From a bacterium 1XD8-76 (GTDB lineage: Bacteria > Bacillota > Clostridia > Lachnospirales > Lachnospiraceae): a stretch of 64,000 nucleotides of DNA. A program made the position numbers and the translations under genes. The first letter of the stretch is position 1. Every line of letters begins with the position of its first letter. Under the pieces are notes generated by a model. It was not told the DNA's origin and made no database searches. It saw only the letters and a program-made list of their open reading frames with translations. Location: the NCBI GenBank assembly GCA_003611955.1, contig RAZE01000004.1, forward strand, positions 161,657-225,656, written 5' to 3'. Below are positions 1 through 9,066 of the stretch, in pieces.

Positions 1-3000
1 TGCTATAGCTCGCCATAAACGTCACATCGCAGGTGATCGGATCATAGGGGCTCTGTCCCTGGGGATCCGATAACCATCCTCTGAACGATGCCCCCGGATT
101 CTGAGCCGATGTTGGCGTCTGCGGAATCGGCGTTCTCTTGCCGCTCATCACATCTTCTTCCATAAGAACCGACAGATTATCGTTTACAAATCGCACATGA
201 TAATACGTCACCTCATCGGAGAAAATTGCCGTCACATAATTTTCTTCCTTGCTTGCAGGCGTATAATTGGCGGGAGACCATCTTGTAAATATCATATCCT
301 TAAATTCAGGATATTTTTCAAAATACGCTGCCCACTCTTCTTCCGTAGGCTCTTCTACCGCTTCACCTTCTTCGACACGCCGCTCTGCAATTACATTCCC
401 GTTCTCATCCTGGAACACAGTGACGCAGATCATATTAATATAAGCATCCGAAACCCGCCAGCCATACTTGCTGTATATCTTCGCGCGCTCTTCCGCCGTA
501 GAACCCTTCATCGTCCGAACTTCCACATCATGCTTCACGTTCCCCGCTTCATCCGAATCATAAAAAGCAAAGTTTGTGAAGATCGTGTACATATTCGGTA
601 CGCGCAGCCTGCGCAGCAACGTATCTTTAAACGCAAAATCATCCACCCTGGTACAGGTCGGCGGAAGAGATACGTTCCATAGATGATCCGAATCGCTGAA
701 ACAGAACTCCGGAATATTTGTAACATTCGAATCCGTCAGATCGATCAGCTCCAGATTGTCACAGTTCATAAAAGCTTCTTCCGCAATGCTGTTAATTCCG
801 GCCAGCTCTTTCGCCTCTATATCGGAAGATCCGATACCGTTCTCAAAAGCGCCTCTCGCTTCCAGACATTGTACAATAGAATCCTTCGTGCCGTTTTCCA
901 GTTGATAGATAATACCGTACTCGCAGAGATAATTGTCGCCTCTGTTCTGCGCCGGATTACCACCGGATGCAGCCGTCTCGCCCACAAAACCTATTCCTGT
1001 CAGCTTCGGAACCGAAGCAAAAGGCCGCTTTCCAATTCCTGCCGTGCTGCCCGGCAGATAGACACCGGTCAGTTCCGGACAATGGCCAAAGGCGTAATCT
1101 CCGATATTTTCTCCGTCCTCTTTCTCCGAAGAGTACATTGTCACACTCTCCAGATTCTTACACCCATAGAAAGTATATGGCTCCAATTCCTCCACATCGT
1201 CCATGATAATATTCCGGACAGATGTATTCGCCTTAAAGTTGCCGGTAATCGAATCCTTTACCGCCGGAACCGTTATGGAATTATTGCCAGCATCTACCTT
1301 TGTCTCTTCGGTATTTTCCCTTTCAGCCTCGGAGAACAGTCCGCTCCGAATGCTCTGAATACCGGGCGGCAATTCAATATTAAACGCTGTCCTTAAGATT
1401 CTCATCACATCTTCAGAAGGTTTGGACGATGTGATTTCCCCGTTTTCATCATACTCCTCGACCAATGTTTCCATATTACTGTCAACATCTGCTTCCGCGT
1501 ATCCGCTCTCGAGCATTGCCTTTTTCAGAGACTTGTAGTAATCGTCATTATCCTTATTGGAAGCTGTCGATGCTATCTTTGCCACGTCGATGGTCGGAAC
1601 CTTCCACACTTCACGCTTGCCATGTGAATAATCCGGATTGCTTCCTTCTATTTTCCCAGGATTATATCGAACATGAATATTCGTACCGTCGCCGGAACAA
1701 AAATCAATATAGGAACGATCCTGGTTCGCATTATTATAGTTGCTGTCCCACTGCATCGCATACTGGAACGGTATGGACTCCAGATCGATATCACCATAGA
1801 AAGTCAGTTCCGTAACAGTGGCTCCGGCCCCCTCCTGCGTTTTGAAGGCATCCAGACCGATAGTCTGAATATTGTTCGGCTCCAGGAAAATTACCTCCCT
1901 CAAATTATTACAGCCCTTAAAAGCGTTATCTCCTATCACAGTGATCGTATTCGGGATCGTAACGGATTTCAGATCCTGATTACCTCTGCCGTCATCACTG
2001 AACTCGCTTCCGATAGAAGTGATCGGATATGGTCCGATCTTTGCTTCTATGATAACCGTTTCCGGCGTGCCGCCCGCAATATCGATATCCAGCAGTTTAC
2101 CATCCGGACTTACAAGATAGGTATACCGGATCTTATCATCTGTCTGATCATGAACAATCTTCTCAAAATTTTTGCTGACTCTGTACTGAAACGCAATCTC
2201 ATGCGCCGCTGTCACGGCATGGATCGCACAGCCGGAATCTTCTCCGATAAAATAGAAAGTATCTTCCTCATTCTTCCTGACATCCGCCTTGAAGCTTTCC
2301 ACGTTATATTTGTAGTCCGTATCTTCAAAAGTCGAACCGTACCCCAGCACATCGATCCATTCCAGAGCTCTGCAGCCCTCAAAGGTGGAATATCGCATCG
2401 GCTTTAAAGACGGATTATCCGGCAGCGTCACGAACCTCAGCGACGAGCAGTTTTTAAAAGTATTGTACCCGATCGTATTCATGGAAGAGGGCAGCACGAT
2501 CTCCGTCATGGAACTGCAGTTTTCAAACACGTTCAACCCCACCTTCGTCAAGCCGGAGGGGGAAGCAAACTGTATATTTTTTAAACTCCTGCAGTCTTTG
2601 AATGCCTCATCTCCAATCTCTGCAATGTAGATAGGCAGTGTAAAACTCTCTAACGACTGACAGTTTTTGAATACATTCTCCGGCAGCACCTTGACGGTAG
2701 CATTACCCGGAAAAGTAAAATTCACCATACTTCTGCAGTCCTCAAAGGCGGAGGGTCCGATCTCCTGCAGCTGGGAATTTCCCGTGAAAGTAACTGACTT
2801 TAAGGACGCACAGTCATAGAAAGAATAGGTATCAATCGCGCGCAGGGAATCCGGCAGGCTCATCTCCTCGATGGAAGCGCTGGTCGCAATAAATTTTTCC
2901 GTCAGATAGGCATCTGCCGGACGCAGTTTCCAGCTCTGCGTCGCATTCGGATCCGTGTCAGGTTCCACTCTTCTGGAAGATATGGCTCCGACACCCACAC

Positions 3001-3928
3001 TGTTCAGCCAGCTGTTATCATCGTTCGCCTCAGTATAATATGTATTCTGATCACTGTTCGGATGCCTGTTGGCATCACCGCCTGTGAGGATAATGATGTT
3101 CGATGTCGCCTCGCTGAATCCTGTCGGCAGATCATAATAGAGATAGTTTTCCAATACTCCCGAAGTCGCATCGGTACCCGTACGGTAATAATATTTCAGG
3201 TTGCCGGTACTTTTCCAGGCATCCTCCCTCTCGTAACAGGGTTTCATCTGAAAACGGTAGTATTTTAACGTCTGTGTCCAAGTGTCTGTCGTACCGTCGC
3301 TGGAAGTGGATGTAAGCGATTCCGTATAGGTTGGACTGGTCAAAGCCGTATCCTTCTGCTCGATAAGCGTCGTGCCCTGCACTTCGCTTCCGTCGGCGTT
3401 GGCCTTTGTCCAGTCAGGAGAATCTCCTTTTGCCACCGTGGCAGTCCTCGTATAGGTGACTTCCGTAATTTCTTTATAAAATAATACGTCACCATTCTGA
3501 TTTGCTGCCGCATAACCGCCTCTGCCGCCCTGGCTCAGAGTATACTGCACATAAGCCTCCAGCTGGCTTGGAATCGCAACCCGGCCATTCTGAATGTTGT
3601 CCGCCGATCCACGGAGCAGAATCGCCATGTAATCACCGTTTATCTGTTTGTAGACATACTGAAAGCCGTTGTTTGCGGAAGTATATATCGTATCCGTTTC
3701 CAAAATTTCAGGAATAATGGAAGGTCCGGAAAACTTCACATGATCCGTATCCTGATACGTCTCCTCTACGGTTCCGGCAAACGCCATAATATCACCGTCG
3801 GCTGCCGCCGCATCCGGCACCGGGATCGCCGCCACAACGATCGCAGAGATCAACAACATCACCGCCGATGTCCTTCTGATCCGTCTCCTCATTTTTCTGT
3901 CCAATCTCTTTTTCTTTTTTCCAAACAT
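1..3928 (-). CDS. BspA-like leucine-rich repeat surface protein (3' end outside window)
   Basis: The reading frame runs open for 1309 codons from the ATG at 3928 to the window edge, so the C-terminus is not seen. The start has an AGAAGGTAG ribosome site and a basic N-terminus followed by a hydrophobic stretch ending near AAA, which looks like a signal peptide. Repeats of the BspA/LRR_5 type follow (for example AFEDCRSM, VFKNCQSL, AFKDCRSL, TFKNCSSL), each with an F-x-x-C turn and a beta strand. Between about residues 540 and 780 the repeats are interrupted. The last visible part (YINMICVTVFQDENGN onward) resembles the small beta-grasp/MucBP-like repeats of Firmicute surface proteins. It lies 55 bp downstream of a class B sortase on the same strand, so a sortase-dependent wall anchor is likely, but any sorting motif would be beyond the window. 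Role inferred: adhesion or host/matrix binding. Confidence 0.9.
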   Translation of the reverse strand, partial: MFGKKKKRLDRKMRRRIRRTSAVMLLISAIVVAAIPVPDAAAADGDIMAFAGTVEETYQDTDHVKFSGPSIIPEILETDTIYTSANNGFQYVYKQINGDYMAILLRGSADNIQNGRVAIPSQLEAYVQYTLSQGGRGGYAAANQNGDVLFYKEITEVTYTRTATVAKGDSPDWTKANADGSEVQGTTLIEQKDTALTSPTYTESLTSTSSDGTTDTWTQTLKYYRFQMKPCYEREDAWKSTGNLKYYYRTGTDATSGVLENYLYYDLPTGFSEATSNIIILTGGDANRHPNSDQNTYYTEANDDNSWLNSVGVGAISSRRVEPDTDPNATQSWKLRPADAYLTEKFIATSASIEEMSLPDSLRAIDTYSFYDCASLKSVTFTGNSQLQEIGPSAFEDCRSMVNFTFPGNATVKVLPENVFKNCQSLESFTLPIYIAEIGDEAFKDCRSLKNIQFASPSGLTKVGLNVFENCSSMTEIVLPSSMNTIGYNTFKNCSSLRFVTLPDNPSLKPMRYSTFEGCRALEWIDVLGYGSTFEDTDYKYNVESFKADVRKNEEDTFYFIGEDSGCAIHAVTAAHEIAFQYRVSKNFEKIVHDQTDDKIRYTYLVSPDGKLLDIDIAGGTPETVIIEAKIGPYPITSIGSEFSDDGRGNQDLKSVTIPNTITVIGDNAFKGCNNLREVIFLEPNNIQTIGLDAFKTQEGAGATVTELTFYGDIDLESIPFQYAMQWDSNYNNANQDRSYIDFCSGDGTNIHVRYNPGKIEGSNPDYSHGKREVWKVPTIDVAKIASTASNKDNDDYYKSLKKAMLESGYAEADVDSNMETLVEEYDENGEITSSKPSEDVMRILRTAFNIELPPGIQSIRSGLFSEAERENTEETKVDAGNNSITVPAVKDSITGNFKANTSVRNIIMDDVEELEPYTFYGCKNLESVTMYSSEKEDGENIGDYAFGHCPELTGVYLPGSTAGIGKRPFASVPKLTGIGFVGETAASGGNPAQNRGDNYLCEYGIIYQLENGTKDSIVQCLEARGAFENGIGSSDIEAKELAGINSIAEEAFMNCDNLELIDLTDSNVTNIPEFCFSDSDHLWNVSLPPTCTRVDDFAFKDTLLRRLRVPNMYTIFTNFAFYDSDEAGNVKHDVEVRTMKGSTAEERAKIYSKYGWRVSDAYINMICVTVFQDENGNVIAERRVEEGEAVEEPTEEEWAAYFEKYPEFKDMIFTRWSPANYTPASKEENYVTAIFSDEVTYYHVRFVNDNLSVLMEEDVMSGKRTPIPQTPTSAQNPGASFRGWLSDPQGQSPYDPITCDVTFMASYS

Positions 3929-3983
3929 AAAAATCTACCTTCTTCTGTCATTTTATTTTGGCAACACCAATCTCTGATTTATC

Positions 3984-4850
3984 TTATGCGATTCTGACTC
4001 CAACGACCACAAAACGTCCCTCCGCCCCCTGGGAACGATCGCAGGTGGAGAGCGTTACAAGTTCATCGCCGTACACCGGCGTAATCCCCGTATCGTACAG
4101 GGACATCTGCGCCATCGCCGCCATATTGGAGTTGAATTCCTCCTCGGAATTGGCGTCTATAAACTGATAATATTTAAACGCTATTTCATCTTCGGGAAGC
4201 ACCTGTGCCTGAAAAACATAAACAACCTGATAAGTCCCTTTTTCATATATCGTATCAAACTGGAACGTCTGATGCTTTTGATAAAAGGACTCATCGGCAT
4301 ATTTGTCAAGGCTTCCAAACATGGCTCCCGACTTCATATGATGCCCGTAAATGATCAGATTTGTGGAACGGTCGACCACGTCACAGTCCTTATCCATAAA
4401 GATACAGCCGTTTTTGTCGTAATTCTGGTCAAAATCATGATCCAGATAATACTCATTGTCCACAGTCTGCATAACCGGGTAATCTATATTTATATCGGCG
4501 ATTTTAACCCAACCGATTAGCTTTTTATTCTTATTATATAAAATTTCGTACTCCGGAAGAACATCCGGCACTTCTATATCGCCTGTTTTATGTATGACAA
4601 GCTCTTCCTTTTTGTCCGCTGTCTTTTTCCCGCCGCTTTCTTTGAGCTGCGCCCAGTTTTCACTTTCACTCTGCGTCCTGCGGTTCATATAGGTATACAC
4701 CGAAAAATAGCCAATACAGCAGGTTGCAACAACAATACACAGAGCGATCAGTCTTCTTCTTCTCTTTTCGCGCCTTTGCAGCTCTCTTGCCACTGCAGCT
4801 CTCAGCTTCTCATCTTCTATATCCTGCAGTCTGCCCATTTCTGCCCACAC
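3984..4850 (-). CDS. srtB: Class B sortase (membrane transpeptidase)
   Basis: The 288-residue protein has a basic cytoplasmic tail, one N-terminal membrane helix (about residues 35-52) and a sortase domain. The catalytic triad is visible: His in YGHHMKSG, Cys in TLSTC and Arg in AEGRFVVVGVR near the C-terminus. The spacing and the helix inserted between His and Cys fit class B. Sortases cleave a sorting signal in secreted proteins and join them to the cell wall on the outer face of the membrane. The start chosen is GTG at 4850, four bases after AAGGAG; the ATG at 4838 is too far from that site. The next gene on the strand is the large LRR surface protein, the probable substrate (inference). 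Confidence 0.93.
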   Translation of the reverse strand: MWAEMGRLQDIEDEKLRAAVARELQRREKRRRRLIALCIVVATCCIGYFSVYTYMNRRTQSESENWAQLKESGGKKTADKKEELVIHKTGDIEVPDVLPEYEILYNKNKKLIGWVKIADINIDYPVMQTVDNEYYLDHDFDQNYDKNGCIFMDKDCDVVDRSTNLIIYGHHMKSGAMFGSLDKYADESFYQKHQTFQFDTIYEKGTYQVVYVFQAQVLPEDEIAFKYYQFIDANSEEEFNSNMAAMAQMSLYDTGITPVYGDELVTLSTCDRSQGAEGRFVVVGVRIA

Positions 4851-4901
4851 TCATCTCCTTCCACTTTCTATTTTACTATATCTTGCCCGAAATGCAAGTG
4901 T

Positions 4902-4921
4902 TTTTACCATATCTGGTAAAA
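4902..4921. promoter_or_regulatory. Palindrome in the divergent srtB / coat-peptide intergenic region
   Basis: TTTTACCA and TGGTAAAA flank a 4-base centre, giving perfect 8-bp arms. It lies upstream of the sortase gene and of the sigma-K-like promoter, so it could be a regulator site or a small hairpin. No regulator is identified. Confidence 0.4.
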
Positions 4922-4940
4922 CAAATAATTCCAAAATACG

Positions 4941-4968
4941 AACCCTTTCTCTCTCCCCGCATATGATA
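4941..4968 (+). promoter_or_regulatory. Sigma-K-like (mother-cell) promoter for the coat-like peptide
   Basis: AACC at 4941-4944 is followed, 16 bases after the AC, by CATATGATA at 4960-4968. This matches the sigma-K consensus (AC, 16-17 bases, CATAnnnTA). The gene start at 5000 is about 30 bases downstream. The product looks like a coat protein, which supports the reading. Confidence 0.55.
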
Positions 4969-4999
4969 AACCATAATCAAACAAATGGAGGTAACTATC

Positions 5000-5233
5000 A
5001 TGAGCGACTTAACAGCTACAAACTGCGGATGCGGTAATGTGAGCGGAAACGGATGCGGCTTCGGCAACAACTGGTGCTGGATTCTCATTCTCCTGCTTTT
5101 CTGTGGCGGCAATAATGACGATTGCGGGTGCGGCGGAAGCGGCTTCGGCTTCGGCGGAAACGGCGGCTGCGACTGCATCATCTGGATCTTATTGCTGTCA
5201 TGCCTTTGCGGCAATGGCAACGGATTCTGCTAA
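5000..5233 (+). CDS. Cys/Gly-rich small coat-like protein
   Basis: This is a 77-residue protein made mostly of Gly, Cys, Asn and Phe with two short hydrophobic stretches (WCWILILLLF and CIIWILLLSC). I recall such proteins in clostridia being named high-cysteine chorion-class proteins. The true start is the ATG at 5000, seven bases after GGAGG; an earlier in-frame ATG at 4985 overlaps that ribosome site. It has a sigma-K-like promoter and two downstream genes on the same strand. A spore-coat or crust role is inferred from composition and promoter; there is no catalytic motif. Confidence 0.75.
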   Translation: MSDLTATNCGCGNVSGNGCGFGNNWCWILILLLFCGGNNDDCGCGGSGFGFGGNGGCDCIIWILLLSCLCGNGNGFC

Positions 5234-5368
5234 AGCAGACAGACGGGGCGGCTTTCAGGGCTGCCCTGTACTTGATTAGCCTGTTTCTCCCGCATTCGCC
5301 GTGGCATCAGGTATAAAGCATATTTGTGACGCATAGATTGATATAAGATTTTCAGACGGGAGCAAGCT

Positions 5369-5911
5369 TTGTGTAATTCCATGGAAACGATAAAAAACGA
5401 ACAAATATATGCCTTTGACAGTTTGTATACGACCAACCATATCCAAATGCTGAAGATACTGTTACCATGTTTAAATCCTCCCCTTCAAAAAAACCTGGCA
5501 TTATACATTAAATTTCTGGAGCTTCGTTACACAATATCGTTTCTGAATACACACCCTTATGTCATCAGCGGATGCGGTTTCGATAAAGAACACCGGGGAC
5601 AGGATATTCCGATTCAGGATATCCTCCCCTATCTCACGCCACAGGAAGCTGAAAATTTCCGGCAGCTTCAAAAGAGCATGGACATGATGAAGCAATTCTC
5701 CAATATGCAGAAAAACATGGAAGCGTTGAAGGGTATTCTTCCCGAAGGTATGGATATGGAGGCACTGTTTCAGAACAGGAAGTCTGACGGAAACGATATT
5801 TTTCAAAATATGATGCAGGGAAACTCTTCCGGTGATGTCATGAAAAATATGATGTCGGATTCCCAAAAAGAACTCTACGAAAAATTTAATGAACGATTTC
5901 AGAATCTATAA
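5369..5911 (+). CDS. Hypothetical protein with Met-rich C-terminal half
   Basis: I do not recognise a family. The N-terminal half is helical and hydrophobic in places (HIQMLKILLPCLNPPLQKNL). The C-terminal half is a Met/Gln-rich amphipathic stretch with many MM, NMQ and MMQ runs. It probably starts at TTG 5369, seven bases after GGGAG; the in-frame ATG at 5381 is 19 bases from that site. It lies 135 bp after the Cys-rich coat-like gene and 31 bp before the next small gene, so the three may form a sporulation operon (inference). Confidence 0.6.
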   Translation: MCNSMETIKNEQIYAFDSLYTTNHIQMLKILLPCLNPPLQKNLALYIKFLELRYTISFLNTHPYVISGCGFDKEHRGQDIPIQDILPYLTPQEAENFRQLQKSMDMMKQFSNMQKNMEALKGILPEGMDMEALFQNRKSDGNDIFQNMMQGNSSGDVMKNMMSDSQKELYEKFNERFQNL

Positions 5912-5942
5912 CAAAATATCTGCAATTTAAGAAAGGATCACT

Positions 5943-6251
5943 ATGGGCAGCACAGCAGACAATTCAAACGAATATTTATCCTCCGGCGAATGGACCCGTG
6001 ACAAAGCGCTCTCCCACATTCCGCATGCCAAACTGGAATTTCTACAGATCATGCTCTTTGAAAGCCGCAAACTGAAACAGGATGAAATGCTTCCTTTTTT
6101 CATGTCGGTCATCAAGGTGAGCCGCGACAAAAACATTACTTTCACGGAAGCGGAAATGGACTCTATTTTAGAGGTGCTGAAAGAACATTCTTCCCCTGAG
6201 GAACTGACACGCATGAATCAGATCATGCAGATGCGCAGATCCCTGAACTGA
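5943..6251 (+). CDS. Small acidic hypothetical protein
   Basis: A 102-residue helical protein of unknown family, with a ribosome site AAAGGA before the ATG. The second half (FTEAEMDSILEVLKEH, then SPEELTRMNQIMQMRRSLN) resembles the Met-rich helix of the preceding gene, which suggests the two products interact or are related. It is the last gene before a strong hairpin. Confidence 0.6.
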   Translation: MGSTADNSNEYLSSGEWTRDKALSHIPHAKLEFLQIMLFESRKLKQDEMLPFFMSVIKVSRDKNITFTEAEMDSILEVLKEHSSPEELTRMNQIMQMRRSLN

Positions 6252-6275
6252 TTCATGGTGCACTATGCCTTTACA

Positions 6276-6318
6276 CTGAAACTGCCGCATCGAATACTAT
6301 TCCGTGCGGCAGTTTCAG
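6276..6318. terminator. Bidirectional hairpin between convergent genes
   Basis: CTGAAACTGCCGCA (6276-6289) pairs perfectly with TGCGGCAGTTTCAG (6305-6318), a 14-bp stem with a 15-base loop. It sits between the plus-strand operon and the end of leuS. There is no good T-run on either side, so termination is inferred from position and stem strength. Confidence 0.65.
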
Positions 6319-6332
6319 CATATAATTATCTG

Positions 6333-8861
6333 TTATTTCTGTACGATATTCACAAGTCTTCCCGGCACATAAATCTCTTTCACGATCGTTCCGGTGAGCT
6401 TCTCCGCCATCATCTCTCTCGCTCTGGCTATGATATCCTCCTTCGGATCATCCTTCCCGATATTCATCGTTCCACGGACCTTTCCGCCTATCTGCACCGC
6501 GATCTCTATCGTCGATTCAACGGTCTTGTCTTCCTCAAACTCCGGCCAGCCCTGAACATAGAGACGTCCCTCTTCTCCCAGCGCCTGCCATATTTCTTCT
6601 GTCATATGGGGCGCAACAGGGTTCAACAGTGTCAGAAGAGTCTTATATTCCCCCTTCGTCACAGCGTTTTTCCGGTAAAACTCATTGAGTAATGCCATCA
6701 TGGCCGCGATCGCCGTGTTGAACTTCAGATTTTCGTAATCGCTGCCCACCTTCTTGATAGTCTGGTGCACCTTTGTCTCCAGATCAGCGCTGTAGCTCTC
6801 CTCATCCGTCATAATGTCCTGCAGTTTCCAGACACGCTCCAAAAACCTTCTGCAGCCTTTCACGCCGTCCTCACTCCAACCCGCACTCAAATCAAAAGCG
6901 CCGATGAACATTTCATAGGTGCGCAGCGTATCCGCGCCGTAATCTCTTACAATATCGTCCGGGTTCACCACATTGCCCAGCGATTTTGACATCTTGACAA
7001 CGGGATGGTCAGCCATCTCACCGAATTTCTCTCGAAGAACAGCTCTTGCCGCATCCTCGTTTCCGCATTCTTCCAGCAGCTTCTTCTGCTCCTGCGCGGG
7101 CAGGTTCGAGAAACTGTGAGGATTAAGCCCCAGGATCATACCGTGGGAAGTTCTCTTCTGGTAAGGCTCCGGACAGGGCACCACGCCCTCGTCGTAGAGG
7201 AATCTATGCCAAAATCTGGAATACAGAAGGTGCAGCGTGGTATGTTCCATACCGCCATTGTACCAGTCCACCGGCATCCAGTATTCCAGAGCTTCTTTAC
7301 TGGCGAGCGCCTTATCATTTTTCGGATCGGTATACCGCAGGAAGTACCAGGAAGAACCCGCCCACTGGGGCATCGTGTCCGTCTCCCTCTTTGCCGCCCC
7401 GCCGCAGCACGGACAAGCGGTATTGACCCAGTCAGTCATCACAGACAACGGTGACTCACCAGTGTCGGTGGGCATATAGCTGTCCACTTCCGGAAGCTCT
7501 AACGGCAGCTCGCTCTCCGGGATCGCCACATAGCCGCACTTCTCACAGTACACCACCGGGATCGGCTCACCCCAGTAGCGCTGTCTGGAGAATACCCAGT
7601 CACGGAGCTTGTAATTTGTCTTCTCCTGTCCTATGCCCTTTTCTTCCAGATACCGGATCATGCGCGCCTGTGCCGCTTTCACGGGCAGTCCGTCCAGGAA
7701 ATCGGAATTCACCAGAATACCGTCCGCAACATCCGTATATACTTTCTTCTGCACATCCTCGCCGCCTGCCACAACTTCCACGATCGGCAGATGGAACTTT
7801 TTCGCAAAATCCCAGTCTCTCTCATCGTGGGCGGGCACCGCCATGATCGCACCCGTACCGTAACTCATCAGGACATAATCCGACACAAAGATCGGAATCT
7901 CTTTCTTATTTACCGGGTTCACCGCCGCAAGACCATCAAGCACCACGCCGGTCTTGTCCTTTGCCAGCTCGGAACGCTCGAAATCCGACTTCTTAGCCGC
8001 CTGTTCCCTGTAGGACTCCACATCGTCCCAGTTCTTGATCTCCGCTTTATACTTGTCAAGAATCGGATGTTCCGGGGAAACTACCATATACGTCGCGCCG
8101 AACAGCGTATCGCATCTTGTGGTATACACCCGCAGCTTGTCCTCTTTTCCCGCGATGGAAAAGTCCACTTCCGCTCCTTTGGATTTTCCGATCCAGTTTT
8201 TCTGGGACACGGCGATCTTCTCCACGTAGTCCACGCCGTCCAGACCTTCGATCAGCTTCTCGGCATAATCCGTGATCTTTAACATCCACTGGCTCTTGAC
8301 TTTACGGATCACTTCCGCGCCGCAGCGCTCACAGACACCGTTCACCACTTCCTCGTTTGCGAGTCCCACCTTGCAGGAAGTACACCAGTTGATCGGCATC
8401 TCCGCCTTGTAGGCGAGACCCTTCTGGAAGAGCTGCAGAAAAATCCACTGGGTCCAGTGATAATAGTTCGGATCCGTGGTATTGATCTCTCTGTTCCAGT
8501 CAAAGGAGTATCCCAGAGAGTGAAGCTGTTCTTTAAAACGCCCCACATTGTTTTTCGTCACGATCTTCGGATGGATCTTATTGGCGATCGCATAATTCTC
8601 CGTGGGCAGACCGAATGCGTCCCACCCCATCGGAAAGAGCACATTATACCCCTGCATCCTGCGCTTGCGGGATACGATATCCATCGCCGTGTAAGGCCTC
8701 GGATGGCCCACATGCAGTCCCTGTCCCGACGGATAGGGGAATTCCACCAGGGCATAATATTTCGGTTTGCTGTAGTCCTCTGATGTGGCAAAAGCCTGTT
8801 CATCATCCCAGATTTTCTGCCATTTTTGTTCCACTTCTCTGTGGTTATAAACTTCTGACAT
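6333..8861 (-). CDS. leuS: Leucyl-tRNA synthetase
   Basis: The 842-residue class I enzyme charges tRNA-Leu in the cytoplasm. The HIGH-type motif is HVGH within [14 protein letters not shown] near residue 50, and the KMSKS motif appears as [10 protein letters not shown]. The CP1 editing domain shows [14 protein letters not shown] and [16 protein letters not shown] Cys4 zinc site is visible in WCTSCKVG and CERCGAEV. The C-terminal anticodon-binding domain ends in [14 protein letters not shown]. The start at 8861 is set by AGGAG four bases upstream; the in-frame ATG at 8873 overlaps that site. A clear housekeeping promoter lies upstream. No T-box leader is visible, as the 5' region is short. Confidence 0.98.
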   Translation of the reverse strand: MSEVYNHREVEQKWQKIWDDEQAFATSEDYSKPKYYALVEFPYPSGQGLHVGHPRPYTAMDIVSRKRRMQGYNVLFPMGWDAFGLPTENYAIANKIHPKIVTKNNVGRFKEQLHSLGYSFDWNREINTTDPNYYHWTQWIFLQLFQKGLAYKAEMPINWCTSCKVGLANEEVVNGVCERCGAEVIRKVKSQWMLKITDYAEKLIEGLDGVDYVEKIAVSQKNWIGKSKGAEVDFSIAGKEDKLRVYTTRCDTLFGATYMVVSPEHPILDKYKAEIKNWDDVESYREQAAKKSDFERSELAKDKTGVVLDGLAAVNPVNKKEIPIFVSDYVLMSYGTGAIMAVPAHDERDWDFAKKFHLPIVEVVAGGEDVQKKVYTDVADGILVNSDFLDGLPVKAAQARMIRYLEEKGIGQEKTNYKLRDWVFSRQRYWGEPIPVVYCEKCGYVAIPESELPLELPEVDSYMPTDTGESPLSVMTDWVNTACPCCGGAAKRETDTMPQWAGSSWYFLRYTDPKNDKALASKEALEYWMPVDWYNGGMEHTTLHLLYSRFWHRFLYDEGVVPCPEPYQKRTSHGMILGLNPHSFSNLPAQEQKKLLEECGNEDAARAVLREKFGEMADHPVVKMSKSLGNVVNPDDIVRDYGADTLRTYEMFIGAFDLSAGWSEDGVKGCRRFLERVWKLQDIMTDEESYSADLETKVHQTIKKVGSDYENLKFNTAIAAMMALLNEFYRKNAVTKGEYKTLLTLLNPVAPHMTEEIWQALGEEGRLYVQGWPEFEEDKTVESTIEIAVQIGGKVRGTMNIGKDDPKEDIIARAREMMAEKLTGTIVKEIYVPGRLVNIVQK

Positions 8862-8913
8862 AATACTCCTCATTTCTAAGCGTATTTACTTGCTCTTTAA
8901 CAATTCTTTCTAA

Positions 8914-8942
8914 ATATTACCTATATAAAACTTTTTTGTCAA
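8914..8942 (-). promoter_or_regulatory. Sigma-A promoter of leuS
   Basis: Read on the minus strand: TTGACA (8942-8937), 17 bases, TAATAT (8919-8914). It is a near-perfect housekeeping promoter ending about 50 bases before the leuS start. Confidence 0.85.
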
Positions 8943-8997
8943 GCAAAGAATCTCTCCAATCTAATCGCTTTATTGCCTTGCCGCCGTTATGACATCG

Positions 8998-9030
8998 AAA
9001 AAGCACCCATGTCATACACAGGTGCTTTTT
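8998..9030 (-). terminator. Rho-independent terminator of the EF-G-like gene
   Basis: AAAAAGCACC and GGTGCTTTTT form a 10-bp stem around a 13-base centre that can pair further. The T-run follows the stem on the minus strand, 37 bp after the stop of the EF-G-like gene. Confidence 0.85.
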
Positions 9031-9066
9031 CTTTCCCCCATAGCCGATGTAACTATACCCCCTTTG

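Noticed and set aside
8862..9066. Possible T-box leader before leuS
   Set aside because: The space between promoter and start is only about 50 bases and holds no specifier stem or T-box sequence; the only strong hairpin is the terminator of the EF-G-like gene.
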